Source: Saussurea involucrata (lineage: Eukaryota > Streptophyta > Magnoliopsida > Asterales > Asteraceae). From it: a DNA stretch of 64,000 nt. This document shows, in pieces, positions 22,945 to 34,642 of the stretch. Location of the stretch: the NCBI GenBank assembly GCA_033807775.1, contig CM066317.1:35839870-35903869 (forward strand). Reading direction: 5' to 3'. Both the position numbers and the translations under genes were made by a program. Within the stretch, counting starts at the first letter, position 1. Every line of letters begins with the position of its first letter. A model generated the notes under the pieces. It saw only the letters and a program-made list of their open reading frames with translations, did not search any database and was not told the origin of the DNA.

Positions 22945-23330
22945 TGAAAACATGCAAATGAATTTCAACCACAAATCGGTCTTCAAAGTACAATAATTGT
23001 GGAAAAAAACAGTAAAAGCATGCAAGATTTGTCTAAGTACAGGGGCTGAAAGTGTAAATTTTCAGGGACCAAAAGTGTAAATTTTCAGGGACCAAAACTG
23101 TAAAAATTTTGGTCCATCGTGGGCCATCGCGGGCAGAGGACAAATGTGCACCGCGGCCAAAGTTGAGGGGCTCCGCGGGACACTTTTGGCCAAAGGTCGT
23201 GCCACGTCAGCCCTATCCAGCAATCGCGGGCTCCATCGCGGGCCATTAGGGCATTTTGGTAAACCGCCGAAATTTTGTGGCATTTTGGTAAGTGTTGGTC
23301 AAACTTTTGGCATTTTAATTAATTTCTGTT
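22945..23330 (-). repeat. Right terminal inverted repeat of the MULE
   Basis: The reverse complement of the left repeat, ending toward 23328 with ...TTTTAATTAATTTC. Its outer 40 bases match the start of the second MULE copy at 62274 rather than the sequence at 18436. Confidence 0.85.
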
Positions 23331-23767
23331 TAGAATATCAAACGACATATGTACTTTAACAAATAGGTAAAGCTAGCACATGCATACGCACCCATATCTA
23401 TAATACTTATATATTGGTTCTAACCAAGAGTCTTAAAGACAACTCTCTATGCATTGAATACTACATTTTAAAGCATAAAAACTGAAAATCTCTTAATTAC
23501 TATTTTTTTGCATAATGTACAAATTTTTGTTGCATCTCATTTAGATGATCATTCGGATGGGCTTTTCACTATGCTTGATTGCTTTCCGGATCTTCACGTC
23601 ACAGACCCACAACCCATACTCCCATACCCATTTCATCACCTACTCACCCCATAAGCCCATACCCATTTCTTCACCCACTCACCCCATACCGAGAGTACTA
23701 CAGTCTGCAGCCATATTCTTGAAGAGCTTCCTTTGAAATTTCATATTCTTCACCCACTCACCCCATA
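23331..23767. other. Non-coding spacer with repeated CACCCACTCACCCCATA words
   Basis: No gene is visible. CACC(C/T)ACTCACCCCATA occurs three times (about 23637, 23672 and 23752), the last one at the junction with the chromovirus integrase fragment. Confidence 0.5.
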
Positions 23768-24765
23768 CCAAGAGTGCACACTTCTTAGCAATGCGAGAAA
23801 CACTACCTATGGACAAGTTGGCTAAGTTATACATCGATGAAGTGGTGTCTAGACACCCGTGTCCATAGTCTCCGATCGAGATAGCCGGTTCACCTTAAGA
23901 TTTTGGCAAGCCTTGCAGGAAGAGTTGGGTACAAGAGTGAATCTGAGCACGGCATACCATCCCCAAACGGATGGGCAAAGTGAGCGGACAATCCAAACGC
24001 TTGAAGATATGCTTCGGTCGTGTGTGCTTGATTTTGGCGGTAATTGGGATACTCATCTACCTTTGGTAGAATTCGCCTACAACAATAGTTACCATTCTAG
24101 CTTGAAGGTGGCACCATTTGAGGCGTTGTATGGGAGGAAGTGTCGGACACCCGCGTGTTTGCTAGAAGCGGGAGAGAAGCAGTTTGGCGGACCGGAAATT
24201 GTGCAAGAGATGGCCGATAAGGTCAAAGTCATTAGAGAACGATTGAAAGCAGCCCAAGATCGACAGAAAAGCTATGCCGATAAGAAGAGGCGACCAATGG
24301 AGTTCCAAGTGGGACACCACGTAATGTTAAAGGTATCGCCTTGGAAAGGTTTAATCCGCTTCGGGAAACGTGAAAAGTTAAGTCCTCGTTTTCTTGGACC
24401 ATTCACTGTCTTGGAGCGTATTGGATTACTAGCCTAAAAACTGGATTTGCCGTCGGAAATGGATGGGATTCACCCTACATTTCACGTGCTATTTACGAAA
24501 GTGTCTAGCGGAAGAAGAAAGTGTGATACCGTTGTTGGAAATCCAAGTGGACGACAACCGCTGCATTGAGGAGCCGGAGGCCATTCTAGAAAGAGAAGTC
24601 AAAAGGCTACGACGCAAAGAAGTCGCGATGGTCAAGGTACAATGGAGACATCACCAAGTTGCCAATGTGACTTGGGAATTGAAGTAAGACATGAAGCGAT
24701 GATATCCTCAATTGTTCATGTAGCTAGGATTTCGAGAACGAAATCATTTTCAACTTGGGGAAGAT
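23768..24765 (+). pseudogene. Chromovirus integrase and chromodomain, 5'-truncated upstream copy
   Basis: It starts abruptly inside the integrase (SAHFLA region) and runs through SDRDSRFT, TAYHPQTDGQSERTIQTLED and VEFAYNNSYHSSLK to a chromodomain-like end (EAILEREVKRLRRKEVAMVK, then VQWRHHQVANVTWE). A 7-base loss near 23858 and a stop near 24437 break it. Position 24080-24084 (CAACA) is the uninterrupted version of the site where the solo LTR sits in the full copy. Confidence 0.85.
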
Positions 24766-26589
24766 TGTAAGACCCGGAAAATCTAGACTTCCTAATCCCA
24801 AGTAAATCCAATATTCTAAACTTTGGACCCTTTATATTAATGTGAAATTCTACTTTTAACACGCTAAAACCAAGTCGGGTCAAGAGGGCATCTCGGGGGA
24901 AAAAGGGTGGTGGCGGTACATATGGGGCGAGAGTGCCCGCGATTGTGACAGGGTGTCACTATGGTGGGTGGCACAATCGCGATGGAGGGAGAAAGCCCTC
25001 TGTACGGTTTCGCAATAATGTATGGCAGAGTGCCAGGGTCACTAACGCATGTCACTACTGCGTAAAGTGTACCGCGACCTCTTGGGGCACGGGCGACTAT
25101 GCCGGCGAAAGTGACATATGTCACAATCGCATGGCAAGGTCGTCGGGCGGATGTTTGGGTATAAAAAGGGGGAAAACGGTGTTTTTATCATATTTTGCAG
25201 TCCTTGGACATTTGGGAGTCGATTTAGGGTTATGTTTTTGGTAAGCTTTCCCCCAAAACCTCTCCCGTCATTTAGTACAGCATCAAGATCATTAATGGAG
25301 GTTTGTTAACTAACTTGGTAGTGTTGTTGGGAGCTCTCAAGTAGTTTAAAGCTTCAAGCTCTCATCTCTTCTCCTCTAGAGTTTAGTTTTCTTTGGAAAC
25401 TACTAAAGTGAGTTATTCTAACCCACCAAAACTTACATATGTGAAACTATTTAAGCTTCTTGATACATTTTGTTATATTTATGTGATAATCTCTCATTTT
25501 TGGTACAAATGACCTAACTTTCCATTTATAGAAAGTGTAGGGTTTTGAACTTGTCAAGGATGATGATAAGGGATGAATCTTCATTATTTGTGACTATGAT
25601 GGAGTGTTCTTAGTTATGATCAACATTTTCTATGTTTTATGGAGTTGGTAAGTTTGGGTCAAAAACTAGGGTTTGGTATAAATGGTAATTTTGGAAACGA
25701 TAATACTTGCTAGTTTCTTTATGCGTTGGTAACTCCTTAAAGTTTACGGTTGGTGAATGTGGGGTCTCGTTAATTGTGGAGATATTGTGATCGAAACAAA
25801 TTTTGTGCAAGTCTTTATTGATGATTGATGAGAATGAACCCTTTACCCTTTAGGGAAAGATGGGCTAAAGATCTAGTTTGGATTGATGCTGTTGGCTAAA
25901 GATCCGGTTTGGATTGACGTCGTTGAGACTAAAGATCCGGTTGGGATTGACGTCGTTGAGACTAGAGATCCGGTTTGGATTGGTGTCGCTAGACTAGAGA
26001 TCCGGTTTGGATTAAAGTCTTTGTTGACTAGAAATTCGATATGGATTGATGTCACCAGACTAAAGATCCGGTTTAGGTTGATGTCTTTGAGGGCTAGAGA
26101 GCCGGTTTGGGTTGATGTCCGAGCGAGACTAGAGACCTAGTTTTGGTTGATGTCGTAAATGAATGCAATGATGTAGTGTGCGGTAAACTGGTAACGGTTG
26201 GAACGTCATCTTGATTATTGTGTATTCTTTTCTTATTATACAAATGCTATTCTTGCTAGGCTTTAGGCTAACACTTCTCCTCATTTTTATGTTGTGTTTA
26301 GTAGGACTTCCCGGGGTTGAGGGAAGAGTGGTGAAGAGGGATAGTATTTTTTGATAAAGAGATAGCGGCGTTTGATGACCTTAGTCGAGCGTTCTTTTGT
26401 AATTAAAATAGCGACACCTAATCTTAATATAAATAATCTTAATTTAGATTAATAGGTTGTTGTTAATGTATCTGATTGTTTTGTTGTAAACGCTTCACTC
26501 TCAAACTCTTGGAAAATTAATGATCTTAAGTTGATAGTTCATTTCGTGAAAATTTTAGCTTAAATTTACCCTGTTTTTGGGGTGTTACA
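24766..26589 (+). repeat. Chromovirus LTR A (acts as 5' LTR of the full copy)
   Basis: TGTAAGACCCGG at the start, GGTGTTACA at the end, 1824 bp. A purine run precedes it, so it also serves as 3' LTR of the truncated upstream copy, and an initiator-tRNA-Met-like primer site follows. TATAAAAAGGGG at about 25161 is a plausible TATA box. Confidence 0.9.
25865..26155 (+). repeat. GACTAAAGATCCGGTTTGGATTGA minisatellite in LTR A
   Basis: About ten units of roughly 27-30 bases. The counterpart in LTR B is 47065-47330 and differs in unit number and order. Confidence 0.85.
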
Positions 26590-26592
26590 AGT

Positions 26593-26605
26593 TGGTATCA
26601 GAGCA
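26593..26605 (+). other. Primer-binding site of the chromovirus
   Basis: TGGTATCAGAGCA starts a few bases after the LTR end. This is the sequence complementary to the 3' end of initiator tRNA-Met. Confidence 0.85.
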
Positions 26606-26929
26606 GTGGTTTAAGCGATCAAGGTATTAATGTGAGATGCCTAGACTTAAACTAGATCGATTTAAGCGGTGAGCGGTGAGATGGGTAGAACTCTTAAGAT
26701 AAGGCGGTCTTAGAGTCGATGGTAACGCACTAATTGACAATTGCTATTGTGGTAACGAGGATCCTTATGTGTAACATGTTCATAATTTCAATTAGCTACT
26801 GCTATTATGAATCTGTTGTTACGTGAGCATGCTTAGATTGCTATAGTTGCGAATGAGTGTGTTGGTACGCTCGGTTATGTGAATCTTTTACCATATTACT
26901 TACCTCCGTTTCCAAATGTGTGGCAGACT

Positions 26930-28252
26930 AGCTGAAGGTTAACACTCGTAGTAGGCCGGATGGCCTTTATGCTACGACCTCCACGGCCGACCAACCAAGG
27001 GTGACGGCGACGGATGGACCTCCATTTAACACTAACTTGTTGGGTGGCGGGCCTGAACATATACCTCGACGAAATTTGGAGACGTTTAACCTTGTCGTAG
27101 AAGAGGTAACGGTCGAGACAAGAATGATGGATCGGAATGATGGTGGCTATGAACCGAGCCATGGCACAACAGCAAGAACAGTTTCTGAAGTTGTTGGAAG
27201 ACCGAGACGCCAACAATCGTAGACACGAAACGGTTGCTGAAAATGTGATAGTGGCTGGATCTGGGGGTACCGGAAACGAGATCCATATTGATGGTTTGGG
27301 CACCAATGACACGAGACAAGGAGGGAAGGAGTGTTCTTTCAAGACCTTCCTTAGATGTCGACCGCCTGAGTTCAAGGGCACCGACGATCCGGTTGTTTGC
27401 ATGAATTGGATAAGGAAATGGAGCAAGCCTTCCGAACCAGTGAATGCGGGGAGAACCAAAAGGCTAAATTTGGTTCACAAATGTTGAGAGGGCCGACCCT
27501 CACATGGTTGAATGTCTATTCCATTTTTCTGGAGACTTCTGTATTGGCCAAACTGAGCTGGCCAATGTTCAAAAAGAAGGTGTTAGAGGAGTATTGCAAC
27601 GGAAGAGCGATGGACCGAATGGAGGAAAGTTTTCGGAATTTGAAAAAGGTTAACTTTTTGGTGAGGGAGTACAACCGGCAATTCATGGATAAACTGGGGT
27701 TAATGAGACATCTGGCCTGACTGAGAAAGAGAAGATCAAGGCATACATCAAGGGCCTTCCGTCAGACATGATGACGATGGTCCGAGTGTCCAAAGCCTCT
27801 ACCTTTCGGGAGGCAGTCGAGGAAGCCCAGTTAGTTGAAGATGCTTACAACCGAGATAAGGAAGTGAGTGACTGGGTGCCGACAAGAGGAAATGGGAAGG
27901 GAGTTCAGTGCCCTCCAAGAAACCGATACCTTTCAGTAGCAACTACCGGGGAACCGACCCTAGGCGTAAAGCTAGGTGGTGTTCCAAATGCCGAAGCAAG
28001 CATCACGACCCGTGCAAGCCAAGCGAGGTGACTTGTTTCAAGTGTGGGAAGTCGGGGCATGTTTGCAATGATTGCCCGGCCAAAGGAATCATATGTTTTG
28101 AGTGCAAGGAACCGAGCCATGTTAGAAGCGAGTGCCCGAAAGTGAAGGTTGGAGGAGGCGGAAGGAAGAAGGTGGACCCTCCAAGGACGACTGGAAGGGC
28201 GTTCCAGATGACGGGTGATGAGGCGAAGGCCTCAACATGTAGTATCGGGTAA
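26930..28252 (+). pseudogene. gag: Chromovirus gag, frameshifted
   Basis: Gag core pieces appear in alternating frames: FLRCRPPEFKGTDDPVV, then MLRGPTLTWLNVY, WPMFKKKVLEEY and VREYNRQFMDKLG, then FREAVEEAQLVEDAYNRD. Two CCHC knuckles near 28036-28130 (CFKCGKSGHVCNDC and CFECKEPSHVRSEC) end the protein. At least three frameshifts and several stops mean it cannot be translated. Confidence 0.85.
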
Positions 28253-30906
28253 GTTTCTCCTAAACTCCATACCTACGCGTGTGTTGTTTGATTCGGCTGC
28301 CAATTTTTTGTTTGTGTCGATTTCCTTTTGCCAAAAGTTGTCCATGCCCACTAGTAGTTTAGAGGATGCTATAGTGGTAGAAATAGCGGACGTTGGCCAG
28401 GTTGTAGTTCGTGATGTGCTGAAAGGTTGTGTATTGGAAAACGAGGGGAGGAAATTCCTAATTGAGTTGATACCCATGGTTATTGGTGGGTTTGATATAG
28501 TGGTGGAATGGATTGGTTAGCGTCCAATCACGCCGAGATTTTGTGCGCCAAGAAACTAATCCGCATCTCTATCGCGAGTGGTAGGGTGGTGACCGTGTAT
28601 GGTGAAAGGAGGAAGGGATAAGTAGCAATCATCTCCATGCTTAAGGCCCGTAAATGCCTAACCAAGGGGTGTGCCTCCTACTTGGCGTATGTATTAGACG
28701 CTAAGCTCGAGAACAAGAAACTAGAGAACGTGCGAGTTGTATGCGAGTTTCCTAATGTATTCCCGGAGGACTTGCCCGGTTTACCACCCGATCGCCAAGT
28801 GGAGTTCAGCATAGAATTGGTTCCGGGAGCGGCACAGATTGCGAAGGCCCCTTACCGTTTAGCTCCATCCTAGATGCAAGAAATGAAGGCTCAACTTCAA
28901 TAGCTTGTAGATAAGGGATTTGTGAGACCGAGTTCGTCGTCGTGGGGAGCACCGGTCTTATTCATGAAAAAGAAAGACGACACGATGAGGATGTGTATCG
29001 ACTACCGGGAGTTAAACAAAGTGACCGTGAAGAACAAGTACCCGCTCCCTAGAATAGATGATTTGTTCGACCAACTTCAATGAGCGAGTTGTTTCTCAAA
29101 GATCGATCTACGTTCGGGTTATCATCAAGTCAAGGTAAAGGAGGGCGACGTTCCAAAGACGGCATTTAGGACGTGGTATGGCATTACGAGTTCTTGGTGA
29201 TGCCATTTGGTTTGACCAACGCACCAGCGGTGTTCATGGATTTGATGAACCGAGTGTGCAGACCATTCTTGGATAAGTCGGTCATTGTCTTCATAGACGA
29301 CTTCCTAGTGTATACCAAGAGCGAAGCGGAGCACGAACAACACCTACGGGAAGTTTTGGAGGTCCTGAGGAGGGAGAAGTTGTACGTAAAGTTCTCTAAG
29401 TGCGAATTTTGGTTAGAAGAGGTCTAGTGTTTAGGACACATGGTCACCCGCACGAAGTGAAAGTGGACCCTTCCAAGATCGAAGCTATGATGAATTGGGA
29501 ACCTCCCAAAAGCCCATCGGAAATTCAGAGTTTCTTGGGTTTGGCGGGTTACTATCGAAGATTCATTCAAGATTTTTCCAAAGTTGCTTCCTCATTGACG
29601 GTTTTGACTCAAAAAAACGCGAAGTTCGTTTGGATCGAGAAGCAAGAGAAAGCGTTCCGGATACTACAAAGGAAGTTATGTAAGGCTCCAGTCTTGTCGT
29701 TACCCGAAGGATCGGAAGACTTCGTGGTTTATAGTGATGCTTCAAAGTTGGGGTTGGGATGTGTACTAATGCAAAAGGGAAAGGTCATCGCCTACGCGTC
29801 GAGACAACACAAAGTACACGAGAAGAACTACCCTACTCATGACTTGGAGTTAGCGGCGGTAGTGTTTGCGTTGAAATTATGGCGACATTATCTCTACGAC
29901 ATGAAGTGTACATTGTATACGGACCATAAGAGCTTGAAGTACGTCTTCGACCAAAATAAGCTAAATATGATGCAAATGAGGTGGTTAGAATTACTCAAGG
30001 ATTACGACTGCGAATCGCTTTACCATCCGGGTAAGGCAAACGTTGTGGCCGATGCCTTAAGTCGAAAGGAGTATAGTGGGAGCCTTCGTGCCGACCTTTC
30101 AAGAATTGATCTAGTATCTAGCTTGATTGAGCGGATTAAAGCGGTACAAGACGAAGCCCTATTGGAAGAGAACATCAAGGAAGAGGTGATGGTGAAGCAA
30201 AGACAACTCTTAAGGGAGGATAGTCGTGGAGTGAAACTATTCAACGGGCGAGTGTGGGTACCCAAGATCGGGGGAAATCGAGAATTACTCATGGATGAGG
30301 TTCACAAGTCCAAGTACTTCATACATCCGGGAAGTACTAAGATGTATAGATACTTGAAGTTGAATTATTGGTGGCCGGTGATGAAGGTGGACGTGGCGCA
30401 TTATGTGGAACGTTGTGCGACTTGCTCTCTTGTGAAAGCCAAACACCAACGATCTTATGGCAGTTTGCAACTATTGGAAATACCCGAGTGGAAGTGGGAG
30501 AAAATCACGATGGATTTCGTGACCAAATTGCAGAAGACCTTGAAAGGGCACGACACTATTTGGGTGATCGTGGACCGCTTGACCAAGAGTGCACACTTCT
30601 TAGCAAATCGAGAAACACTATCGATGGACAAGTTGGCTAAGCTATGCATCGATGAACTGGTGTCTAGACACGGAGTACCCGTGTCCATAGTCTCCGATCG
30701 TGATAGACGGTTCACCTCAAGATTTTGGTAAGCCTTGCAGGAAGAGTTGGGTACAAGAGTGAATCTGAGCACGGCATACCATCCCCAAATGGATGGGCAA
30801 AGTGAGAGGACAATCCAAACGCTTGAAGCTATGCTTCGGTCGTGTGTGCTTGATTTTAGCGGTAATTGGGATACTCATCTACCTTTGGTAGAATTCACCT
30901 ACAACA
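28215..30906 (+). pseudogene. pol: Chromovirus protease, RT, RNase H and integrase N-part
   Basis: The protease shows VLFDSAANFLFVS, with Ala where the active-site Gly of D-S-G is expected. RT follows with LPPDRQVEFSIELVPGAA, CIDYRELNKVTVKN and VFIDDFLVYTKS. RNase H is nearly intact from 29460 (VYSDASKLGLGCVL, LYTDHKSLKYVF, YHPGKANVVADALSRK). The integrase has its H/H/C/C finger (CATCSLVKAKHQ), the core and SDRDRRFT. Stops occur at several points in RT (for example after APYRLAPS and LFDQLQ), a frameshift near 29430 and a TAA near 30731. It is cut at 30906 by the solo LTR and resumes at 45288. Confidence 0.9.
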
Positions 30907-31393
30907 TGTAACACCTCGAAATTCCATTATATTATATTTAATATGAATGGGGTCGAAATGTAATTTAGTCTAAGATTTGGACTATTTGTAAATGTAAAAC
31001 TTAAGGGTTGAAATTGTAATTGACCAAAGTTTAAGTTAATTGTGGAATCGTGAAACTTCAGGGTTGATTTGGTCAATTATTGATAGTTGATTTGGTATTA
31101 AAAGAGTAGGTCGGCTGAATTGTGATTATCTAAATCACTTTTGGTTTGAAGTCGGTCTAGAAGAATAAGCAGAGAGACATCAAGTTTTGAAAACCTTAAT
31201 CGGTAAGAATTGACGATCCTTTACATTTCCAATTCATTAAGATTGATAGTATGAGTAAAATCTGGCTTTTGATTGGGGTTTGAATCAGTGAGAATCAAGG
31301 TTGGATTTGGAATACTGGATCAATTGTTTGACAGAGTTGGGTTTGAGTTCTGAATTCTTAAGGTGAGTACATCTAACTATTTGAGTTAAATAA

Positions 31394-32167
31394 TGTTGAT
31401 CCAAACCCTCAGTGATTTGATAATGACTCTTTAATAATCACTTAGTGAAAATTGTAAGTAGACAATATGTATTAGAGTTTCACTATCGCTGATAAGTACT
31501 ATATCTCTACAGTACCGTTGATAGGAAACTCATGCTCTTTAAATTACACATTCAGCGATACTATTCATCAATGAGACCTGAGCCTGTTCATCAACACTGT
31601 TCAGTCTTGTTGATGATCACTGATAATCTTTTGTTGTTTACTTATGATCCCTGAAGACAAGTTTCACGTCAACTATGTTCTACGCTGAAGTCGAAGATCA
31701 AGCCAAAGAACTAGCGACAAGTCTACTAATGAACTGATGCGGATATCAGTGAAGCCAAGATTTGTCCACTCAACGTGAAGTTTCAAGTAGAAGACTTCAG
31801 CGAACACTGAACTTTATCACTCGCTGATAAAGATCTATTCAGCGAACGCTGATCATGAAGTCTCCTCTACAAGTTACTTTTGTCTTTCCCCCTTGCACAC
31901 CTCCGTACGATAATGTCAGAATGGACATCCATTATACATAATATTCTTATCTCCTGTCTAACTTATTTCTAGTGCAAGAAAACTTAGTGTTTCTCTTAAC
32001 TTGTTTAGATTAGGTTTATTCCTTAATCTTGTTCCGCAACAAGTTGTAAATTGTTTGATACATAATTACATATCAATAAACAATTTAGAAAAGTAAAATC
32101 TGTGTTTGTATTCAACCCCCCCCCCCCCCCCCCTTCTACAAACTTGTATAACCCTCCGGGACCAACA
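31394..32167 (+). repeat. Sirevirus 5' LTR with about 210-bp internal deletion
   Basis: TGTTGATCC...GGACCAACA, 774 bp. Compared with the 3' LTR it lacks about 210 bases after GAATGGACATCC (about 31932), and it has a 12-base extra piece near 31590. The lost part includes the CCAATCAGCTGCTGCCACG stretch of the 3' LTR. An 18-base C run lies at 32116-32133. Confidence 0.88.
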
Positions 32168-32185
32168 AGTAGTATCAGAGCGGAT
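32168..32185 (+). other. Primer-binding site of the Sirevirus
   Basis: TAGTATCAGAGCGG follows the LTR by two bases. It resembles the initiator-tRNA-Met primer site, with A in place of the first G. Confidence 0.7.
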
Positions 32186-32251
32186 TGTTTAATCTCATAA
32201 ACAAGATCTTGCTTATACTAATATCTTTTCTATTCCCTGCTATTTCTCATA

Positions 32252-34642
32252 ATGGCTACCAATACAAACACAAACTATATTGACAATGGTTCTCTTGCAA
32301 AACCCCCTAGATTTTCCAGAGATAACTTTAATCTGTGGAAAAATAGGATGATACTCTTCTTAGAAGGTGTAGACCCTACTATGCCTTATTACATCGAAAA
32401 TGGCCCATATATTCCTGTTAGGATTGATCCTGAAGTTCCAGGCACTACTACTAGAGCTGCCATTCTTGAAAGAATAATTCCTAAGGAACCTCACAATTGG
32501 TCTGATGAAGATAAGAAGAAAGTGGCTATTGACACTAAGGCCAGATCCATTCTTTCCATGGCTCTTCTTGATGAAGTCTACCATTCCGTCATGAACCTGA
32601 AAAACCTCCAAAGCCATGTGGGACACAATCTGTGTTCAATATGAAGGTACGTATGAAGTCCAGGACTCAAGAAAGATCAACCTGGTAAGACAGTATGAAA
32701 GCTTCATTTGTGGTAAGAATGAATCTCTCTCTGAAGTACATCAGCGGTTTAATTGTTTAATTATTGATCTGAAAACCGTTGGTAAGGAATATTCTAACTT
32801 TGAAATATTGACAAAGTTCCTAGAATGTTTACCTGAAAGCTGGGACAGTTATTCAATGTGTCTCAAGCTATCAAAGGATCTAAAATCTATGACTCTCTCT
32901 ACCTTATATGGCACTATGCTCAATCATGAGCAGTCGTGTCATCTTAAGAAGAATCTTGTAAAAGATTCCAAAAGAACCCCTGTTGCTTTACTCTCAGAGT
33001 CACCTTCCACTCAGCGATCATCTATCACTATCACTGAGTTGGAGACTAACTCTGAATGCTCATCAGATGCTGAATCTTCAGATCTTGATGAATCTCTGGC
33101 ACTCCTGGCTAATAAGTTCAGGAGATTCGCTAGAAAGAGTAACTTCAGAAGGAACAAACCCCTTGCACTCACTGACAAGCCAAAATCATCAACCCCTGTT
33201 GATAAGGCTACTGCTACCTGCTTTAACTGTGAGAAAGTATTACACTTTGCTAGTGAATGCAGGTCAAAGAAAGTCTTAAAACCCTCAGCTTTCTCCAAGA
33301 AATCCTCTAACCCGAGGGATAGAGATGACAAGTATCAAAAGCTGAAAGAAAAGTATGCAAAGCTGAAAAGCTTTAAGAAGAAAGGCAAAGGCCTGATGGC
33401 TGACTTTGACTGGGCTGCCTCTGATGAAGAAGAATCATCTGACTCTGAAGAAGATGATGAGGCCAATCTCTGGCTCATGGCAGAAATCGAAGAAGAGGAA
33501 GAAAATTCTGACATTCCCTCTACTTTAACCTCTACCACTAAGGTATTAACTTCTTTCTTTACTAATATTTCAAATATTGATGAAGCTGATAGTTTTCGGA
33601 AAATCGATCTTCTGACTATGAATTTATATGATGTCATGAATGGCAAAGCCATAGTTGAAAATCAAAACCTTGATCTCGCTGAACAGCTTAAAAACTGTCA
33701 CCTTAAAATAGAAAGGCTTTCTAAAATTGGAGAAGATTTAAAAGATCAGGTTCATATAAATCAACTAGTCAAAATCGAACGTGAAGAAGCTATAGCTGCA
33801 TTAAAAGCTGAAAAGGCTACTGTTGAAGGATGGTGTAAATCACTAAATCCTCAACAACGATCACTGAGATAATCAAGTCTCAGATTCCCCTGAGTGACAA
33901 ACGTGGTCTTGGTTACAAAGCTGACGCTGAAGAACCAACCACTGATCATTCCATGCTTAAGTTTGGAATGTTCGTGTCCTCTATCCCTGATACTTCCTCA
34001 TCTCAGTGTTCCTCTTCAAAAACTCCCATCCCTGAGGAAAAACCTACCTTGATCCCTAAAGGTAAAGGCAAAGAAAAAGTTTTCAACCAAAAACCTCATA
34101 AGGGTACCTTTGTACCTAAGTTGAATGCTTCTAAAGCTTCAGTGACTTATCCCTCCACTTCTAAGAACAAGATCTCTAGATTTACTCAGTGATCTACTCC
34201 TAGAATCAGAGTGGATATTATTGGTATGAAATCTGAAGAACTGATTGTTCCTCCCATTTCCAATGCCAAAGGTATACTTGGTGCTGGCCCTGCTCATTTA
34301 AAATTAACGGCTAAGCATGCAAATGGTCCTAAAGATACTTTTAGTTATAGGAAATGTTATCACTGTGGACTTACATATCATATTGCTAGTAAGTGCCCCA
34401 CAGCCACCAAAGCTGAAAAGTTAGCTAAGGTGAAGATCAATGCCTCCAAGGCAAAGAAGACCAATCCTGGTGTAAATCAGGTTAAGGTGAATTCTACCAC
34501 TGAGGTTAAGAAATTAACCAAAGTGAAAAATAGTTCAGAAGCTGAATCTTCAAATGATGCGAAGATTGTTGAACCTTCCACTTCCTCTACCACCACTGAC
34601 AAATGTGGGCCCATGGTGAAATGGGTGCCCAAGTCAAACTGA
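32252..34642 (+). pseudogene. gag: Sirevirus gag, frameshifted
   Basis: The ATG at 32252 opens a gag with RFSRDNFNLWKNRMILFLEG. A frameshift near 32610 moves it to the frame carrying MWDTICVQYEGTYEVQ and VHQRFNCLIIDLKTVGKEY. A first knuckle (CFNCEKVLHFASEC) lacks the usual glycines, and a second (CYHCGLTYHIASKC) lies near 34355. Between them are acidic Ser/Glu-rich and coiled-coil stretches. Further breaks occur near 33870 and at TGA 34190-34192. Long gags with two knuckles are normal for Sireviruses. Confidence 0.82.

Larger units (their letters stand above)
18436..23330 (-). mobile_element. MULE with a transposase gene and a convergent coiled-coil gene
   Basis: Long terminal inverted repeats (about 330-390 bases: 18440-18775 and 22945-23330) enclose two convergent genes: a transposase on the minus strand (20180-22760) and a small coiled-coil protein on the plus strand (18912-19235). 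Between their 3' ends lie a five-copy tandem repeat, a MITE and a (TA) run. The terminal repeats contain GC-rich palindromes (CCCGCGATCGCGGG) and the text TTGGTCCCTGAAAATTTACAC twice. The left outermost bases are not well preserved, and I find no clear 9-bp TSD. A nearly identical left half is at 62274-64000. Confidence 0.8.

Noticed and set aside
24930..25140. Possible CRISPR-like spaced repeats (GTGACA/TGTCAC words)
   Set aside because: The words are irregular in spacing and length, lie within a plant LTR and recur in LTR B. They are LTR sequence, not an array.
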